Source: Branchiostoma belcheri | Lineage: Eukaryota > Chordata > Leptocardii > Amphioxiformes > Branchiostomatidae | Reading direction: 5' to 3' | Assembly: GCF_001625305.1 (NCBI RefSeq) | Contig: NW_017804209.1 | Span: forward strand, 1,352,547 to 1,416,546 | DNA length: 64,000 nt | In this document: positions 41,671-53,340 of the stretch, one piece after another | Layout of the letters: every line of letters begins with the position of its first letter | How positions within the stretch are numbered: the first letter of the stretch is position 1 | The notes under the pieces: model-generated | The model's input: only the letters and a program-made list of their open reading frames with translations | Databases searched by the model: none | What the model was told of the DNA's origin: nothing | Program-made: the position numbers and the translations under genes

Positions 41671-42189
41671 TGTTGCCAGTTTTTACTACCGCGTAGGCAG
41701 GTGCGGTAACCAATGAGTGAAGTCCTTACCTCCCGGCAGGGTCCCCTGATGACCGAACTACCGCTGCGCAGTTCGTGGCCTGACATTCAAAAACACCCGA
41801 ATATGCTCTACAGAGGAACATCAACCCTTCCCATCATCGCCCCCTGGGGACTCTAAACGGTACTGCACTCTACCGCTGCGCAGTTCACGGTCTGACATTC
41901 AAAAACACCCAAACGTACTGCGGAGATCCTCCCCAGAGTAACATTATCGCCCCCTGGGGACTCTAAACGGTACTGCACTGACACCTCCTGCCACATGCTT
42001 TCCTCAGCAGGTCAGCTGAGGTTCTACTAACAAGTTTTAAGAGACAGACAGAGAGGTTCTGTTTGAAGACTATAGCTACTATATCTCTATTGGTCTGTCC
42101 GAGACTGCTTCATTGCCATCGATTATTTTCCAGGGAGATTTTAGCCTAATCAGGAGAATACGGGTTAAAAGGTCAGGCTAATAGCAAGA

Positions 42190-42615
42190 AAGCGGCTACT
42201 TAATTGTCTGGCTGATTTTCCAAAACCAGTAAAACAGGCCTTAAACGGAACGTTAGAAAAATACGATCACGGCCTTTCAAGGAAAAAAAATATATTGGCC
42301 TCAGAACGTCCTGTTGTATCACAGTGTTGGGACAACCCTGGCTGATTTTTACACAGTATCCAAAAATAGGTAGTCCCATTGTTATGGCCTCAAACGGGAA
42401 AGTTAGAAAAATACGGCAGGCCATTTAGGGAAAAAGTACGGGCACCAGGACGTCCTGTTGTATGACGGTGTTTGGACAACCCTGGCTGATTTTTACACAG
42501 TAACCAAAACCAGTAAAACAGTTTATTACTATGGCCTTAAACTGCTAAAATTTAGAAAAAATACTATAGGCCTTTTAGGGAAAGTATGGGCACCAGGACG
42601 TCCTGTTGTATGTTG
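42190..42615 (+). repeat. ~140-base tandem repeat, three copies
   Basis: Units carry GGCTGATTTT(TACACAGTA), GGCC(T)CAAAC, TTAGAAAAATAC, GGGCACCAGGACGTCCTGTT and GTATGACGGTGTTTGGACAA. Starts are near 42208, 42340 and 42480. Noncoding, in the presumed 5' region or upstream intron of the PTH-like gene. Confidence 0.8.
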
Positions 42616-42659
42616 TGTTTACATAACCGGCAAAATGTACGGCATCACAAATTTGTTCT

Positions 42660-42790
42660 TCCTTCCGCAGGTTTCCGCACGGCCCGACACACGGCACACA
42701 CCGCCCATTCGCCCCGGCCCCACGTGTTTCCGCACGGCACGACACACGGCACACACCGCCCATTCGCCCCGGCCCACGTGACCAGACCAG
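42660..42790 (+). repeat. 55-base GC-rich tandem repeat with CACGTG E-boxes
   Basis: GTTTCCGCACGGCMCGACAC and ACGGCACACACCGCCCATTC are present twice in tandem, each unit closing with a CCCACGTG E-box (the second GCCCACGTGACC). CpG-dense relative to the surroundings, so it looks like a promoter or first exon. Confidence 0.75.
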
Positions 42791-42901
42791 CCGACATGAG
42801 GCCGCCAGCTACACAAATGCCGCGGGCGGGCGGAGCTCGAGTGGCGCCGCTGGACAAAAGGGACTTCAACAGCCCTCACCTGCCGCTACCGGCGCTACCA
42901 G
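42671..42901 (+). CDS. candidate isolated coding exon, unrecognised
   Basis: A good acceptor (TTCTTCCTTCCGCAG) at 42670 and a good donor (CTACCAG/GTAACA) at 42901 bound an open segment. The first ATG, at 42796, gives MRPPATQMPRAGGARVAPLD followed by KRDFNSPHLPLPALPG. I recognise no family and find no partner exon in the window; the opposite strand also has a donor-like CGGCAG/GTGAGG here. It may be the start of a gene running off to the right, or a 5' non-coding exon. Confidence 0.3.
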
Positions 42902-42959
42902 GTAACATCACCAACACACCTGTGGCTTCTGGGCAGTGGGGACACGCTTAATTGTTCCC

Positions 42960-44400
42960 GCCCGGCGAAGCAAAAATCGCGAACCGTTGAAAGATGCAAG
43001 CGTTTTTTCCGGAGCTTCTGAGAAGCAGTGAAGCATTTACTTGATCCCGGAAAAACGAATCGTAATGCCTTCTTTCCATGTGTAAATTTGACTTTAGAAC
43101 GTTTGGCCTAAAGTTTATAGGAAAGCAGAGTTGCAAGAATTTACCTCGCAGCGTTCCTAGGACAAGAGTTAAGAGTTAGCTGCTCTCCATTCACAACTAT
43201 TGAAAAACCAGGCGATTCATGGTCTTGCCAACCAACCAAAAATATCAAAAATATAGCACAACATTTTAAGATTCGATTCCAGGATGGAAATCTAAAAAAA
43301 AAACTCTACTAACAAAGAGTAGTCCCTTTCATCCGACACAGTGAAGGGGTCTTAATTAACCAGATTGTTCTAAACGAAGTTTAGTTAAGTTACAAAGCTA
43401 ATTTACCAATCCTGATTCGTCAGTAGACCGCGGGGGGAAGTGTACACAGTCCTGTCAATGCCCTGTCAGTCCTGATACACGCATTAACATCAACCCAAAA
43501 GTTCTTGTACCGGTCCGCCTGTTGATGTTGGGCGGGGAAAAGCCAATATGCGCCTCCCGGCTGTGCATATAGGGACACGAGCCCACCTTTTACCTGCTCA
43601 ACACCTGAGCAAATTTACCTGCGCGTGCTCACCTGAGTTAGGGCTCCGGAGATGGTTTGGGACACTCTTGAAAAGTTGCTTTCACTGAATGAATGATCTT
43701 TATTGAATCGTCTTGCCCACATGAGCTAACTACAGTATTTATACTACTGAAACAACATTACCCTTAGTGTTCATAGTTAAGAAGGGTGAAACAAAACTAA
43801 GAACATATATCTATGTTATCACTATGGTGTACGTGCTAGATCTATTGTTCACAAAATAGTTTACTACGTTTTGGAAGGCTACATTTAGTTACGCCGAAAG
43901 GACCTCACGGACCTCATCCTTTGTTTAGCGATTGCCATTTCTTGTTTGTGTAAAACAGTAAATGAAAATACCTTGCCGAATAAAGGGACACGATAAGGTT
44001 TGATAAGGTACATATAGTTTTTACCAGTTATTTGGTCACTAAAGGGAATCATTAGCAGCTTGGCAAGGTTTTTTGTTGGATCATTTTAAGGACTTGCTTG
44101 GCTACGTTTACTTCATGCCTCATCCTTGCGAGCGTTTCTTTTACATGGCCAGATGGCATGGGTGTTGTTGTAGGAAAAGCGTGTTATTGTACACGAATTC
44201 GTTGTTGGTCTCTTCGTCAAAAAATCAGCTCGACAAAAATGAAGCTCAACAACCTCCTTTGGCTTGCTGGTTTATGAACTATTTTCTAGACGTAAGTAGC
44301 AGAAACGGAAAGAAAAATGCATTTTTTCCTGGCTTGCTGTACGTTTAAGGCATACATATCTGCGGCTATGACTACAAACTAAGATTCTTAATGAAAGTAC
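42960..44400. other. spacer without recognised genes
   Basis: Mixed AT-rich sequence. Short ORFs lack family features. It separates the isolated exon from the promoter-like region at 44.4-44.7 kb. Confidence 0.45.
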
Positions 44401-44412
44401 CAACCAACCTTG

Positions 44413-44641
44413 ATGAGTTGATCTGTACTTGTACTTGTCGCGAGTCTTTGTTCGCTGTCGTCGGATTTTCTTCACCAAGTCGCAAATCTTCGTTCGTGTG
44501 TCGTCTTCAGAGATTGAGTCTTGCGATAGTCGCGCGCTGTCGTGTGTCGTTCGTCCTCCCCACGTGCCGCCTCCGCAGTCCCTCCGTCCGTGCCGTCAGG
44601 TGTGTTTCTGTGTGCTGTGTGCGCGCTGCGGGGTCCTTATA
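44413..44641 (-). promoter_or_regulatory. possible promoter and 5' UTR exon of the PTH-like gene
   Basis: On the minus strand a TATAAGG (44641-44635) sits in GC-rich sequence. About 200 bases of CpG-rich transcript-like sequence follow and could end at an AAG/GTTGGT donor near 44413 or a TTG/GTGAAG donor near 44475. The only downstream minus-strand gene is the PTH-like precursor, whose first coding exon has an acceptor at 39732 and so needs an upstream exon. Confidence 0.35.
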
Positions 44642-44739
44642 TCCCCACTCGAACCGCACACACGCCCAGTGAGCTAATATCCTGCCGGGAGGTGGGCGGG
44701 CGGACCGCGTGCGTAACGTGGGGATTACTCACTAACACA

Positions 44740-45382
44740 AACAACCGGCGGTTTGCTCTGTTCCTATGACATCAACTGTAAACTTATGTTAGCCTCACAA
44801 AACTACATAACAGTAAAAAAATCGCTGTAAAAACAAAAACTGTAAAATTATGTTAGCCACACAAAAGTACATAACAGAAACAAAACGTTTTAGCTATATG
44901 TGTCCTGTTTTTCTTTTTTTTCTTACTTTTCTTCTTGAAAGGAAAATTTGCTCTGTTTGCTCTGTTCCTATGACATCAACTGTAAACTTATGAAATCTAC
45001 ATCTACATCTTATGCTATTTATATTATGATTTGAATTATTGTATAATGAATGGTTCACTGCATGCGTTTTCTTCTGATTTGTGAATAAAAAAACTAAACT
45101 AATGTTAGCCACACAAAACTGCATAACAGAAACAAAACGCATATATGTTACATGTATATAATTATGTGTCTTGTATCTTTCTTTTCTTCTTGGATGGGAA
45201 TTTTGACTCACGCTTCAATTAGGTCTAGAATAATTCCACTTTTTTTTCAAACGTCTCGTAAAATACCTTTATTTTTCATTGTAAAAATGGCTGCGAGAAT
45301 ATAAGCTCTGCCTAACTTGAGTTCGCGGTCACTTTGTGTCCTTTCATTTGTATTCATCACTGTTTCATTTTCTGAATAAAAA
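44740..45382 (+). mobile_element. fragmented LINE 3' end (three nested pieces)
   Basis: TGCTCTGTTCCTATGACATCAACTG recurs at about 44755 and 44950, matching the coding end of the 34.6 kb LINE (LCSYDIN). The 3' tail AATGGCTGCGAGAATATAAG with GAATAAA closes it at 45382. It looks like repeated partial copies. Confidence 0.7.
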
Positions 45383-45414
45383 ATAATCATGTCAACACGA
45401 GGGAAACGCCACGG

Positions 45415-45668
45415 CAATAGAACTGGGGGTTTGGTGGTCTTCGGCTGTTTTCTGATTAGCCTCCGTAGCAGGCTTATAGAACTGGGAGTTTGGTGGTCTT
45501 CGGCTGTTTTCTGATTAGCCCAGTTCTAAAAAATCGGGAGTAATTCAACCAGGCCGGCTATGTCGTCTATACACCAACAAGGAAATAGCACATAAAAGCT
45601 CCCAAAGACCATGAAGACCCCCCAAACCCCACGTTTTTTGGCATGCTATGGAGGCTACACGGCAGCGC
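45415..45668. mobile_element. foldback element, copy of 7190-7446
   Basis: Same tandem GGGGGTTTGGTGGTCTTCGG units, then GGCCGGCTATGTCGTCTATA and the inverse AAGACCCCCCAAACCCCACG. Confidence 0.75.
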
Positions 45669-45689
45669 GACTTTGTTTTCCCAGGATAC

Positions 45690-46705
45690 CGGTTGCCAAC
45701 TCAGTCGACAGGCAATGATTGGTGGAATTTAGGCTCCGCTTGTCAAATTGTGAAATGTCAAATTAAATCTTTATAGACCTTTAAAAGTCGTAGCGTAGAC
45801 AACGGTTTGATACATGTATATACAACGAACAGGTACAGCTCTGCTTTGAAACATACAAATATTTAATATGTTTACTTGTGAACTTTTATGTCCACATTTC
45901 AACTCAGTCAACAAGAACGGACTGACGGAAGTTGGGCTCCCGTTTCGTAACACTTGTCGAATTTAATCGTTACCGACATTTGTTTAACGAGTTTGCTCAA
46001 AGTAAGACTAACATTCCACTTCTGGCCACGGAACTACGGGGTTGCCTCACTTTTTTGTTTTTGTACCACCGTCACCGGTCGCGCCAGGGCATTGACCCCC
46101 TGGTCGTTACACCCCGAGAGGGGCGTTTGCCCAGTATTGTGTAGAAGTAGAGGTTGGTGGGATAACGCTAAGAGATGGCGGTAAAAGTCGGTTTTTGAAG
46201 AGTTTAATAATAATTTTGCAGTCCGTGTAGAGACATATAAAAGTCGTAGCTTATACATATCAATATGTTGGTACAGAAAAGTCCGTTTCGTAACGTAGGA
46301 ATAGATTGTCTTTTATTGACATGTTAGATACCGGTAAAGCACATGTCAGTATGATGTACGAGGGTGGAAGTCAATCCTAATTGACGCGCGGACAAATTCT
46401 GTTTATCCATGATGTACGTGTATATTTACAGTTTGGATGAGTAAAGCTTACTCAAATAGCAGTCCGACCTCACGGGCATTGAATGCGCACTAGCGGACAT
46501 CCTCAAATTCTACAAGTCATAGTCATAAGATCCACACGCCAGGCGTTGACGTGAGTCAGCACTGTGTGACAGTACACTATGCCCCTTCTGTGAGGGGGAT
46601 AGGATACCGACCGTCAACTCAGTCAACAGGCACGGATTGGCGGAAGTTACGCCCCGCTTCATAGCACAGAAATGTCAAAATAAATCGTTATAGACCTTAT
46701 AGTTT
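45690..46705. repeat. three diverged copies of a short interspersed unit
   Basis: CAACTCAGTC(G/A)ACAGGCANNGATTGG with GAAATGTCAAA and TTATAGACCTT occurs at about 45695-45785, 45902-45965 (partial) and 46610-46705. No gene recognised between them. Confidence 0.55.
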
Positions 46706-46839
46706 CTTCCATACTTTTTCTACATTGTGGATCAAGTCTTTAGGGATAAACCGATGTGACATCTTCGGTACTTCTGGCTGGAAGATACAGAAGATGAATA
46801 GCAAAGTTCTTTGATCACAACCATTTATTTATTTTTTGT

Positions 46840-46920
46840 TTCTTATTCCTACGAGCAGACGTTTTGATGACCGTCTGTCATCTTCATCAGGGCAATTCTG
46901 ACTGGTTTACTGTGCACTGA
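46840..46920 (-). mobile_element. degenerate family B hammerhead-like repeat
   Basis: The minus strand reads GCC, CTGATGA, GATGAC/GTCATC hairpin, then CAAAACGTC: the GAAA has become CAAAA. It is followed by the family phrase around CTGACTGGTTTAC. Confidence 0.55.
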
Positions 46921-47381
46921 CGCTAGATGTTACTTTGTGCATAGTGCACTAAAGATGTTTGATAGTTCAGGCAGATTCCTTTCATCGCGCTGGTGGACAT
47001 TCATCATGCATGTCCTGAGGTATAGGGTTAAAGATGGAGGAAGTCATGGTGGAATTATGGATAGTCAGGAGGAAGAGCGTCAAACTACAACAAGTATTTG
47101 CATTTTGGGGCAAAGGAAACGAGTTTTCTAGTGATGTTCTAATGTGTCTCTGCCTCATTAGCCGATAAAAGCTAATACGTGTTTACACTGTTTGTTTGTT
47201 CGTTTGATTATTTTTCAGACTTTTCGGCCAGAAGATGAAAACGTTTTTCTAGAGAATAGTAGGGTTTACGGATACTCACAACGCCATGCCTTGACAGGGA
47301 AGTTACGGCGTGCAGAATTGTGTGCTCTTGTAATGAGATGCAATTAAATCTCTACTATAGACTCCACGCATCAATCTTTAT

Positions 47382-47614
47382 GGGGTCGTGTGGCGTAGCG
47401 GCAGAGTACTCGACTCGGAACACAGAGGCCTAGGTCCCGGGCTCGAGGGTCCTGACATGCCACCGATCTTGTGCTCTTGGGAAAGGCACTTCACACGACT
47501 TTGAGCATTGTCCTGTCCTGTATTTGTCCTCTGCGTTGGTGACGGTATAAAATAAGCTGATATAACTTGATTGTGCCGTTACCATGTACAGTCATGAAAT
47601 GTTGGAATGAAAAA
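47382..47614 (+). mobile_element. tRNA-derived SINE
   Basis: GGGGTCGTGTGGCGTAGCGG head, GGGCTCGAGGGTCCTGAC B-box region and CATGCCACCGATCTTGTG body, as at 15904. From 47615 to 48430 no gene is seen; a poly(C) run lies at 48323-48336. Confidence 0.78.
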
Positions 47615-48433
47615 ATCTTTATATGGAACAAAACCTTCATCCACGTGCGAAACGACACGTTCGGCTTGAGTTGAACCCGGTGTAGGCGTGACTCATGTCA
47701 CGTCTTCCCCGCTTTTCCCCGGAAGTTTGTGTCAGCTAGGCCGGGTTTAAAACTCGCTTTCCTCCTTGATGGCTTTATTGCAGGAAGCAAGGCGTTGGCA
47801 GCGGCAAAGCACCCTGTCAGGCCTGAGTACCCATGCCAGCTAGCTGGTGCTGTATCAATGGTTTATTTGCGTTAAAAACACAACAACACTGTCCAAAAAA
47901 TGTCAGCCAGAGGCTGAATTGACATCGGGACATTACATAAACAGCAAACAGTATAAAACGTCATATTAAACAATTTAAAATAGTAATAAACCATTAGATT
48001 AAATGTATATAAAAATATTGTCAGTAAACGTTTAAAAGTGCAAATAACATTTAAGATGTACTCTCCAAGCAGAGGTTTACGCTAGGCTCATTGTTGACGT
48101 GCGCCTTTTTTATGGGTTTTTATCGGGCTTCCTTTTTTTATGTAACCCATGCCAGCATCTTTATTTCTTTCAGCCAAACTACGGTCGTGTATTAATATAA
48201 ATAGTAGTAGTAGTAGGCATTCGTCGGTCTTACAAGACCATGAAGTACTTCATCTACACTATGTACTTATTCTTAGTTTTTTTGCGCTTAAAGCGTCTCA
48301 GTTCTGATGCGAGTCTCTCGTCCCCCCCCCCCCCCCGATGTAAGCCCTTCTTAACTTCCTGTCTCCAAAGTGTTTGTTTCTATGTAATGTAAATACTACC
48401 CTACCAATTTGATATTATCTTCCCAATTTTATA

Positions 48434-48838
48434 TTGCCTTGTAGCCAACATAGTATCTGCTTTGAGGTGCCGTACGCTCGTCTCTCTATCTACAGCTTGC
48501 CCAGGCAGAACGGGCCTTTACATCAGTCTGATTCAAGTTGTAATACCAGGCTAAAGCTTTGGTCTCTTCATCATTTATGGGGCCTTGCACATGGGCTCTT
48601 CTTAATGGATAGACTTTATCTTTGGTCTTCTGTTCACATGAACAATCCCCCTCACCCGTCATGTTTGAATGGCATCTTTGATGGTATGTTTTTATCCCAA
48701 GTTTGCAACATTAAACTCATGCACATCTGCTGTAACCAAGATCAGCTTAGGTTGCAACTTGCGGCCTGTAACCTCCTCTGCCCGTTAGTAACAGAGTTGG
48801 AGAAACTTGGAGGAAACAGTCGATTCAATGACATGTAA
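48434..48838 (+). CDS. unrecognised ORF (134 codons)
   Basis: Open frame ending LLCPLVTELEKLGGNSRFND-Met then TAA, with a second open frame upstream (ANIVSALRCRTLVSLSTACP). The C-terminal 50 residues (CNIKLMHICCNQDQ onwards) look protein-like: helical, with spaced Leu and Cys. I cannot name a family. It could be an exon, a retrocopy fragment or chance. A family A repeat begins 10 bases after the stop. Confidence 0.25.
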   Translation: MPCSQHSICFEVPYARLSIYSLPRQNGPLHQSDSSCNTRLKLWSLHHLWGLAHGLFLMDRLYLWSSVHMNNPPHPSCLNGIFDGMFLSQVCNIKLMHICCNQDQLRLQLAACNLLCPLVTELEKLGGNSRFNDM

Positions 48839-48845
48839 ATCATCA

Positions 48846-48966
48846 TTACAAAAAACAGTTACTCGAGCAACTAGATATCATTTTGGGAAAGGCCAGACGT
48901 TTCAGGTAGCATCCACTAACTTTCGTCAGTGACACTGGCGTATCTTATTACCTGGATGTCTAAACT
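48846..48966 (-). mobile_element. family A element copy
   Basis: CTGACGA, a mutated stem II (AGTTAGT/GCTACCT), GAAACGTC and TGGC on the minus strand, with the AACTAGATATCATTTTGGG side conserved. Confidence 0.6.
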
Positions 48967-49629
48967 TCACTGAGAAATAAACCATGGAATTACATAAAAG
49001 AAACCCGTATTCTTTGGTTCTGGGAATTTCCGGCTTAACTATTCCGAGAAAGTTAAGTCGTTGGATGACTTTGGAGGATAAGGAAGCTCCTAGTTATCAT
49101 GCTTGAGGGATCCGAAGAAAATACTTCATAGAATCAAAAGATTAATGTCATCTCCATAAGACATTTATCTGTATCTTTCGTCAATCCTTATTTCTTGGAA
49201 GACCTTGGAATCAAACAGCAATAGCCTTACTCTTACAGTTCCGTGGATCAGTGGCCTCTTTAATTCAAAGGCTGCCTTTCTCGTCTTTAAGGTTGTCTTT
49301 GAAAGATTTCCGAGAGGATAACAGCTTCTTACTTCGGCCATTACCTGCTGTCTCAGAGATGAGTAAATGATCAGCAGTAAGGCCATGTGTGCGATCTGCA
49401 GAGATCAAGTTGCATTAAAGGGGCATTATGTAAGTTTTTGGCAATATAAAAAGTATTTTCCAGTCTTTTCCTCACGTGTACATAGTAAGTTGACTTAGCC
49501 TTTAAGTATTCCAGAACAATATTCAGGAATAGAAAATGTGAAGTTATGATGTAAATGTATTGAAAAGTGATTGTAACTGTTGATAACAATGAGATTTAGT
49601 ATAATCAGAACATTTTAAATTTTTGCTTC

Positions 49630-49895
49630 AAAAGTTACACACTGCCCCTTTAAAGCAATAAAAGTCAGCAATAATGGTGCCCCAACTGTGCTTGGTGGCA
49701 ATGAGTTCCACTCTACGATAGTTCTTGGAAAATACTATCCTAGTTTTGAACGCCTCAATTCTTGGTTGGTAACTCTGGTACTTGAAGGCATGACTATTTC
49801 GTGTTCTTTTCTGGGCTGATATTAGGTACTTAGTAGTTGGTACGTCCACCAGTTTATTAGTCATTTTGTACATCATGCATAGTCTGGACATTTTT
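49630..49895 (-). mobile_element. LINE-type repeat fragment
   Basis: The minus frame reads RIEAFKTRIVFSKNYRRVEL, a CR1-like tail with indels. The plus strand phrase GCCCCAACTGTGCTTGGTGG recurs at 63702-63760. Confidence 0.5.
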
Positions 49896-50149
49896 CTTTC
49901 ATTGACAGTTCATTGACACGTGGTGACTCCTGACATCTGGCCCTGTCCACATTACTGTTGCTCACCTGCGTCCTCAGGTGTTATCTAATGGCGCTGATTG
50001 ACGTTTCTCCTCCATAACGGTGCATCAAAGGTCGCCGAACCTCACCAGGTAGATTATACCGCCATTACGCTAATGTAACTGCACTTTATCTGCCGTGTCC
50101 TCAGTACAATTTTCAAAAGATATCCCCATCTCTTTATTCTTTATTCAAA

Positions 50150-50420
50150 ACAGTGGTCAGCATAGCAGCAGTACACAACAAATTATGGACCGCTAAATTG
50201 TGTCAACCTTACATAGTAGTACATAAAAAATACAACGTAGGTACAAACAAAACATAAAGATTCACGACAATGACAATATGTACAACACATAAAAAATAGT
50301 TTGCATTTGACTGTTATAAAGTCTGATGGTGTGATGCAGGAATGAATTCTGCAGTCTGGAGGTTCTTGCCATGGGAACCCTGAGTTCTCCCGCGTTCCTT
50401 AAGGACAATGTTAGCAATCT
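50150..50420 (-). mobile_element. LINE C-terminal fragment
   Basis: The minus frame MARTSRLQNSFLHHTIRLYN resembles RTxRxxxSFxxxTxxxWN of CR1/L2 tails. Dead fragment. Confidence 0.55.
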
Positions 50421-50589
50421 ACAAAAACTTGACTCCGAATGTCCTCTTTGCACTCTACAGAATGCTAAACGTCCCCTGTTTGCAGATGAAGAAATATGCG
50501 CAACCAAAGCTCATAAACAGATGTTTAACGACATGATGAAACTATTGCAACAGAAATCTTCTTTAACAAAAACTAAAAATCGAGACTAA
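50398..50589 (+). CDS. unrecognised ORF, possible last exon
   Basis: Reads KDNVSNLQKLDSECPLCTLQ then NAKRPLFADEEICATKAHKQ and an 18-residue helical, Lys-rich end to TAA. The CPLC pair and composition look like genuine coding sequence, and a TTCCTTAAG acceptor-like site precedes it. I cannot name a family, nor prove a link to the ORF at 48.4 kb (phases do not join cleanly). Confidence 0.3.
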   Translation, partial: LKDNVSNLQKLDSECPLCTLQNAKRPLFADEEICATKAHKQMFNDMMKLLQQKSSLTKTKNRD

Positions 50590-51559
50590 AACAAACAGTT
50601 TTCCCGTTGATTACCCACTAAGCCAGCGACGTGGTTGTTAGAGGCGCGTATAATGGCTACATTCACAATAACAGGATCTTACATAGGGTCATTCCTAATG
50701 GGAATGATAACATTTGTCACCGTAAACGCTATAATCTTTTGATTTAAAATCCATCCAGTAAAGTGCCCCTCCTGCTGTGTAATATGTGCTAAGCGGTGGA
50801 GGCTAATGAATGTGGCATTAAGTCACATTACGGTAACAGACGTATGAAGACGTTTCCACCAATGCTGTACGGACGAACAAGAGTAACCGTGCCCTGGTAT
50901 TCAAGCAGATGTTCGGTGATGCTTAATGGTCATGTTTTCTTGGCTTTCCATTTTGGGGCCTGATCATATCCTTTTTTTCTGATAGCAAATCTATTTATTT
51001 ATTTCTGTTTCCTTTTACAGGGAAGAACTCGCTCAGAGCTTTCCAATGCACTGACGTGCCCTGTACAGATAGCATCAACAGAGTAAAGAAAAAAGGTAGA
51101 GAGATTGGAGAAAGTAATAAACGAAAAACAATAAATGAAGAACAAGGCAATATAAGAATTTATACAGAACAGAGCGACAATCAGTATTGTATCATTTCTA
51201 TGTGTACGTGGTTTCTTGCAACTATATATATAGCCTCGGTGTCAATACCAGTGATATGGCACCAGGCAAAGAAGTATATCAATAACCAGTCTCCCCCCCC
51301 CCCCGCCTCCTTAAAGCCCGAGTCCTGAAATCTGCTCAGGACCTCCCATCCCACAAGAAAAACAAAGCATAGCAGGACACATACAGTAAAAAGCATTAAG
51401 GAGGTTAGTTGAAATCGTGGTCTTCTGCGTAGTCCGAGTCAGATGCATCATCATTAAAATTAAAAAAGCTAAAGAGCCTTCCTGCGTCAACTGACGCATA
51501 GGGCGGCGCCCATCTCCGTTCATTAGCCCTGGGCCACACACAGTGGTCACTACAGCAGG

Positions 51560-51750
51560 GGGCTAGTGCACTGGTAGTGGTGTGTGTTCAACTCCCATAC
51601 TCTTTCCCAAATCCTGAGTGCTAGGCAGAGAAAGCAGCATGTACCATTTTTAAAGTCTTTGGTATGGCTCGGCCGGGGATCGAACTCACGACCTACCGAA
51701 TGCAAGGCGAGCACTCTACCTACTTGGCCATTGCACCGGTACCATCATCA
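51560..51750 (-). mobile_element. second type of tRNA-derived SINE
   Basis: The minus strand has GCAATGGCCAAGTAGGTAGA (A box), a TGC at the expected anticodon position, and GTGAGTTCGATCCCCGG (B box), then a non-tRNA body with CACTCAGGATTTGGGAAAGA. The acceptor stem does not pair, so it is not a functional tRNA gene. Confidence 0.65.
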
Positions 51751-51969
51751 TTACGGCGGCCGTTAAGTACCGTTACTTCCTCGGCGGGGCGGATTTACTT
51801 AACTAATGGGTGTTGAGTTGAGGACAAACAGAAGATGGGTACCCGGGGTTACCCGGCTAATCACCCCCTCATCAGCCCCGAGGACCGGAACTCACGTCAG
51901 CAGGACAACCGGAAGTGAGCATCTGTTGTCAGGGCGTGGCAGCCATGGCGCCAGCCGCAAGCAGGGCTG

Positions 51970-52152
51970 GCCTCTACCAGGCTTCGGGAGGCGGCTAGAA
52001 AGTTGGTCCACCAAGGGGTGCGGAGGCGGCAAATGCACTCCCTAGCGGACCATCTGCGATGGCATATTTTCTATATATTTGGTCAATTTGGTCTACTCGT
52101 TCCAGTGGCCCTATTACTAGCCTCTACCAGGCGTCAGTAAATAAGCGGCTGA
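51970..52152. mobile_element. foldback element copy
   Basis: CCTCTACCAGGCTTCGGGAG on the left and CCTCTACCAGGCGTCAGTAA on the right, with CACTCCCTAGCGGACC inside; a rearranged copy of the 41455 family. Confidence 0.6.
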
Positions 52153-52518
52153 AAAAGAGTATATATGCCGGCGGCAACCCCATTCTTACACGTACATTCT
52201 TTTTTCTGATGATGAACACAAAAATATAACTGTATCAATATTCACTTCTTGTCAAAGCAACCAGAGATAGCATCAGCTGAAACCAAAGGTACTTTCTTAA
52301 GCTTACGTCTCAAACTACAGGTCTAAGGGAAGTCATACGCTTTACAAACGTAGTATTTCTAGAAACGTGACATGCCTTATTCTTTTTTCAAGTCTTTGCT
52401 TATTCATGAGATACTCAAATCAGCCTGCTGGTCGCTAAGGCAAGGTTTCTTTGTAGGATTGTTACATTAAGGTGATGTTACAACAGCAGCGAACATCCCC
52501 TGGGAGGAGGCAGAGACG

Positions 52519-52610
52519 TAGCCTGGGTGCCATCCCCAGTAGTATATTCGCCAGCTCTATAACCAGTTATAGAGCTGGCGAATATACTACTGGGGATGGC
52601 ACCCAGGCTA
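52519..52610. repeat. perfect 45-bp palindrome with a 2-base loop
   Basis: Positions 52519-52563 (starting TAGCCTGGGTGCCATCCCCA) are the exact reverse complement of 52566-52610, leaving only CA as the loop. No mismatch was found across 45 pairs. No neighbouring gene was recognised. Confidence 0.95.
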
Positions 52611-53079
52611 GCTGACAAAAAGAAGTGGAAGCTTGATGTGCCATCAGGCACAGGAGGAACTAAGGTCTAAGGTACTACGTACATCAGCAGCACCCGTGTG
52701 CAAGCTCGTCTGACCCTCGGGAGGCTGGAACAACTGACGTTACGCCGGATAGTGTCAACACTTTTAGTCACGTATATTTTCTGATGATTGGGCAAACGTA
52801 TTTACATGCTTATCCAGGCCCTCCCCTCACACATACAAATAGAATAACATGAGAAAACACGAGGTAGTAACTCGATATGAGTACAATTATAGCTACATTT
52901 GTATTTATTCATTTTAAGAGCAACATAGAATTAACTACTGTTAAATTATTACTGTCTTTGATGTAAACTCCGGGTGGTCTTTTGACCTTATGTTGTTAAA
53001 ACCCAGGATGTGAAAGATTATGACAGGTTTAGGGGATAACCTCCCTCTCCGGACAAACAGAACGGCCTCGGCCTTCAAT

Positions 53080-53340
53080 ACTTTTACCGAAAGAAAACAT
53101 ATTGTTTTTGCTACGTTTTCTCTTCTTCTCCAAACCAAAAAGGTCAATGACCTGATGAAGACTCTCTAGTGTAACTAGTGTTGGGTTACATCATGTTGCA
53201 ATTTTATAGCATGAGGGATTTAGACTCCTGTTTGACCATATATATGAATGTGTTTGAGTAAGAATTAACAGAGCAGACCATATGCGAAGGTAAACATGAT
53301 GCATTTGAATGGTAAATGTTACCTTTCTAGATGGTCCGTG
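53080..53340. repeat. interspersed repeat, copy 1 of a close pair
   Basis: From ACCGAAAGAAAACATATTG to ATGTTACCTTTCTAG; a second copy at 53630-53890 is highly similar (GGATTTAGACTCCTGTTTGA, then CCATATATATGAATGTG in both). Related to 36.6 and 40.1 kb. Confidence 0.75.

Noticed and set aside
51662..51745. tRNA-Ala gene on the minus strand
   Set aside because: A and B boxes and a TGC anticodon are plausible, but the acceptor stem does not pair and a SINE-like body follows.
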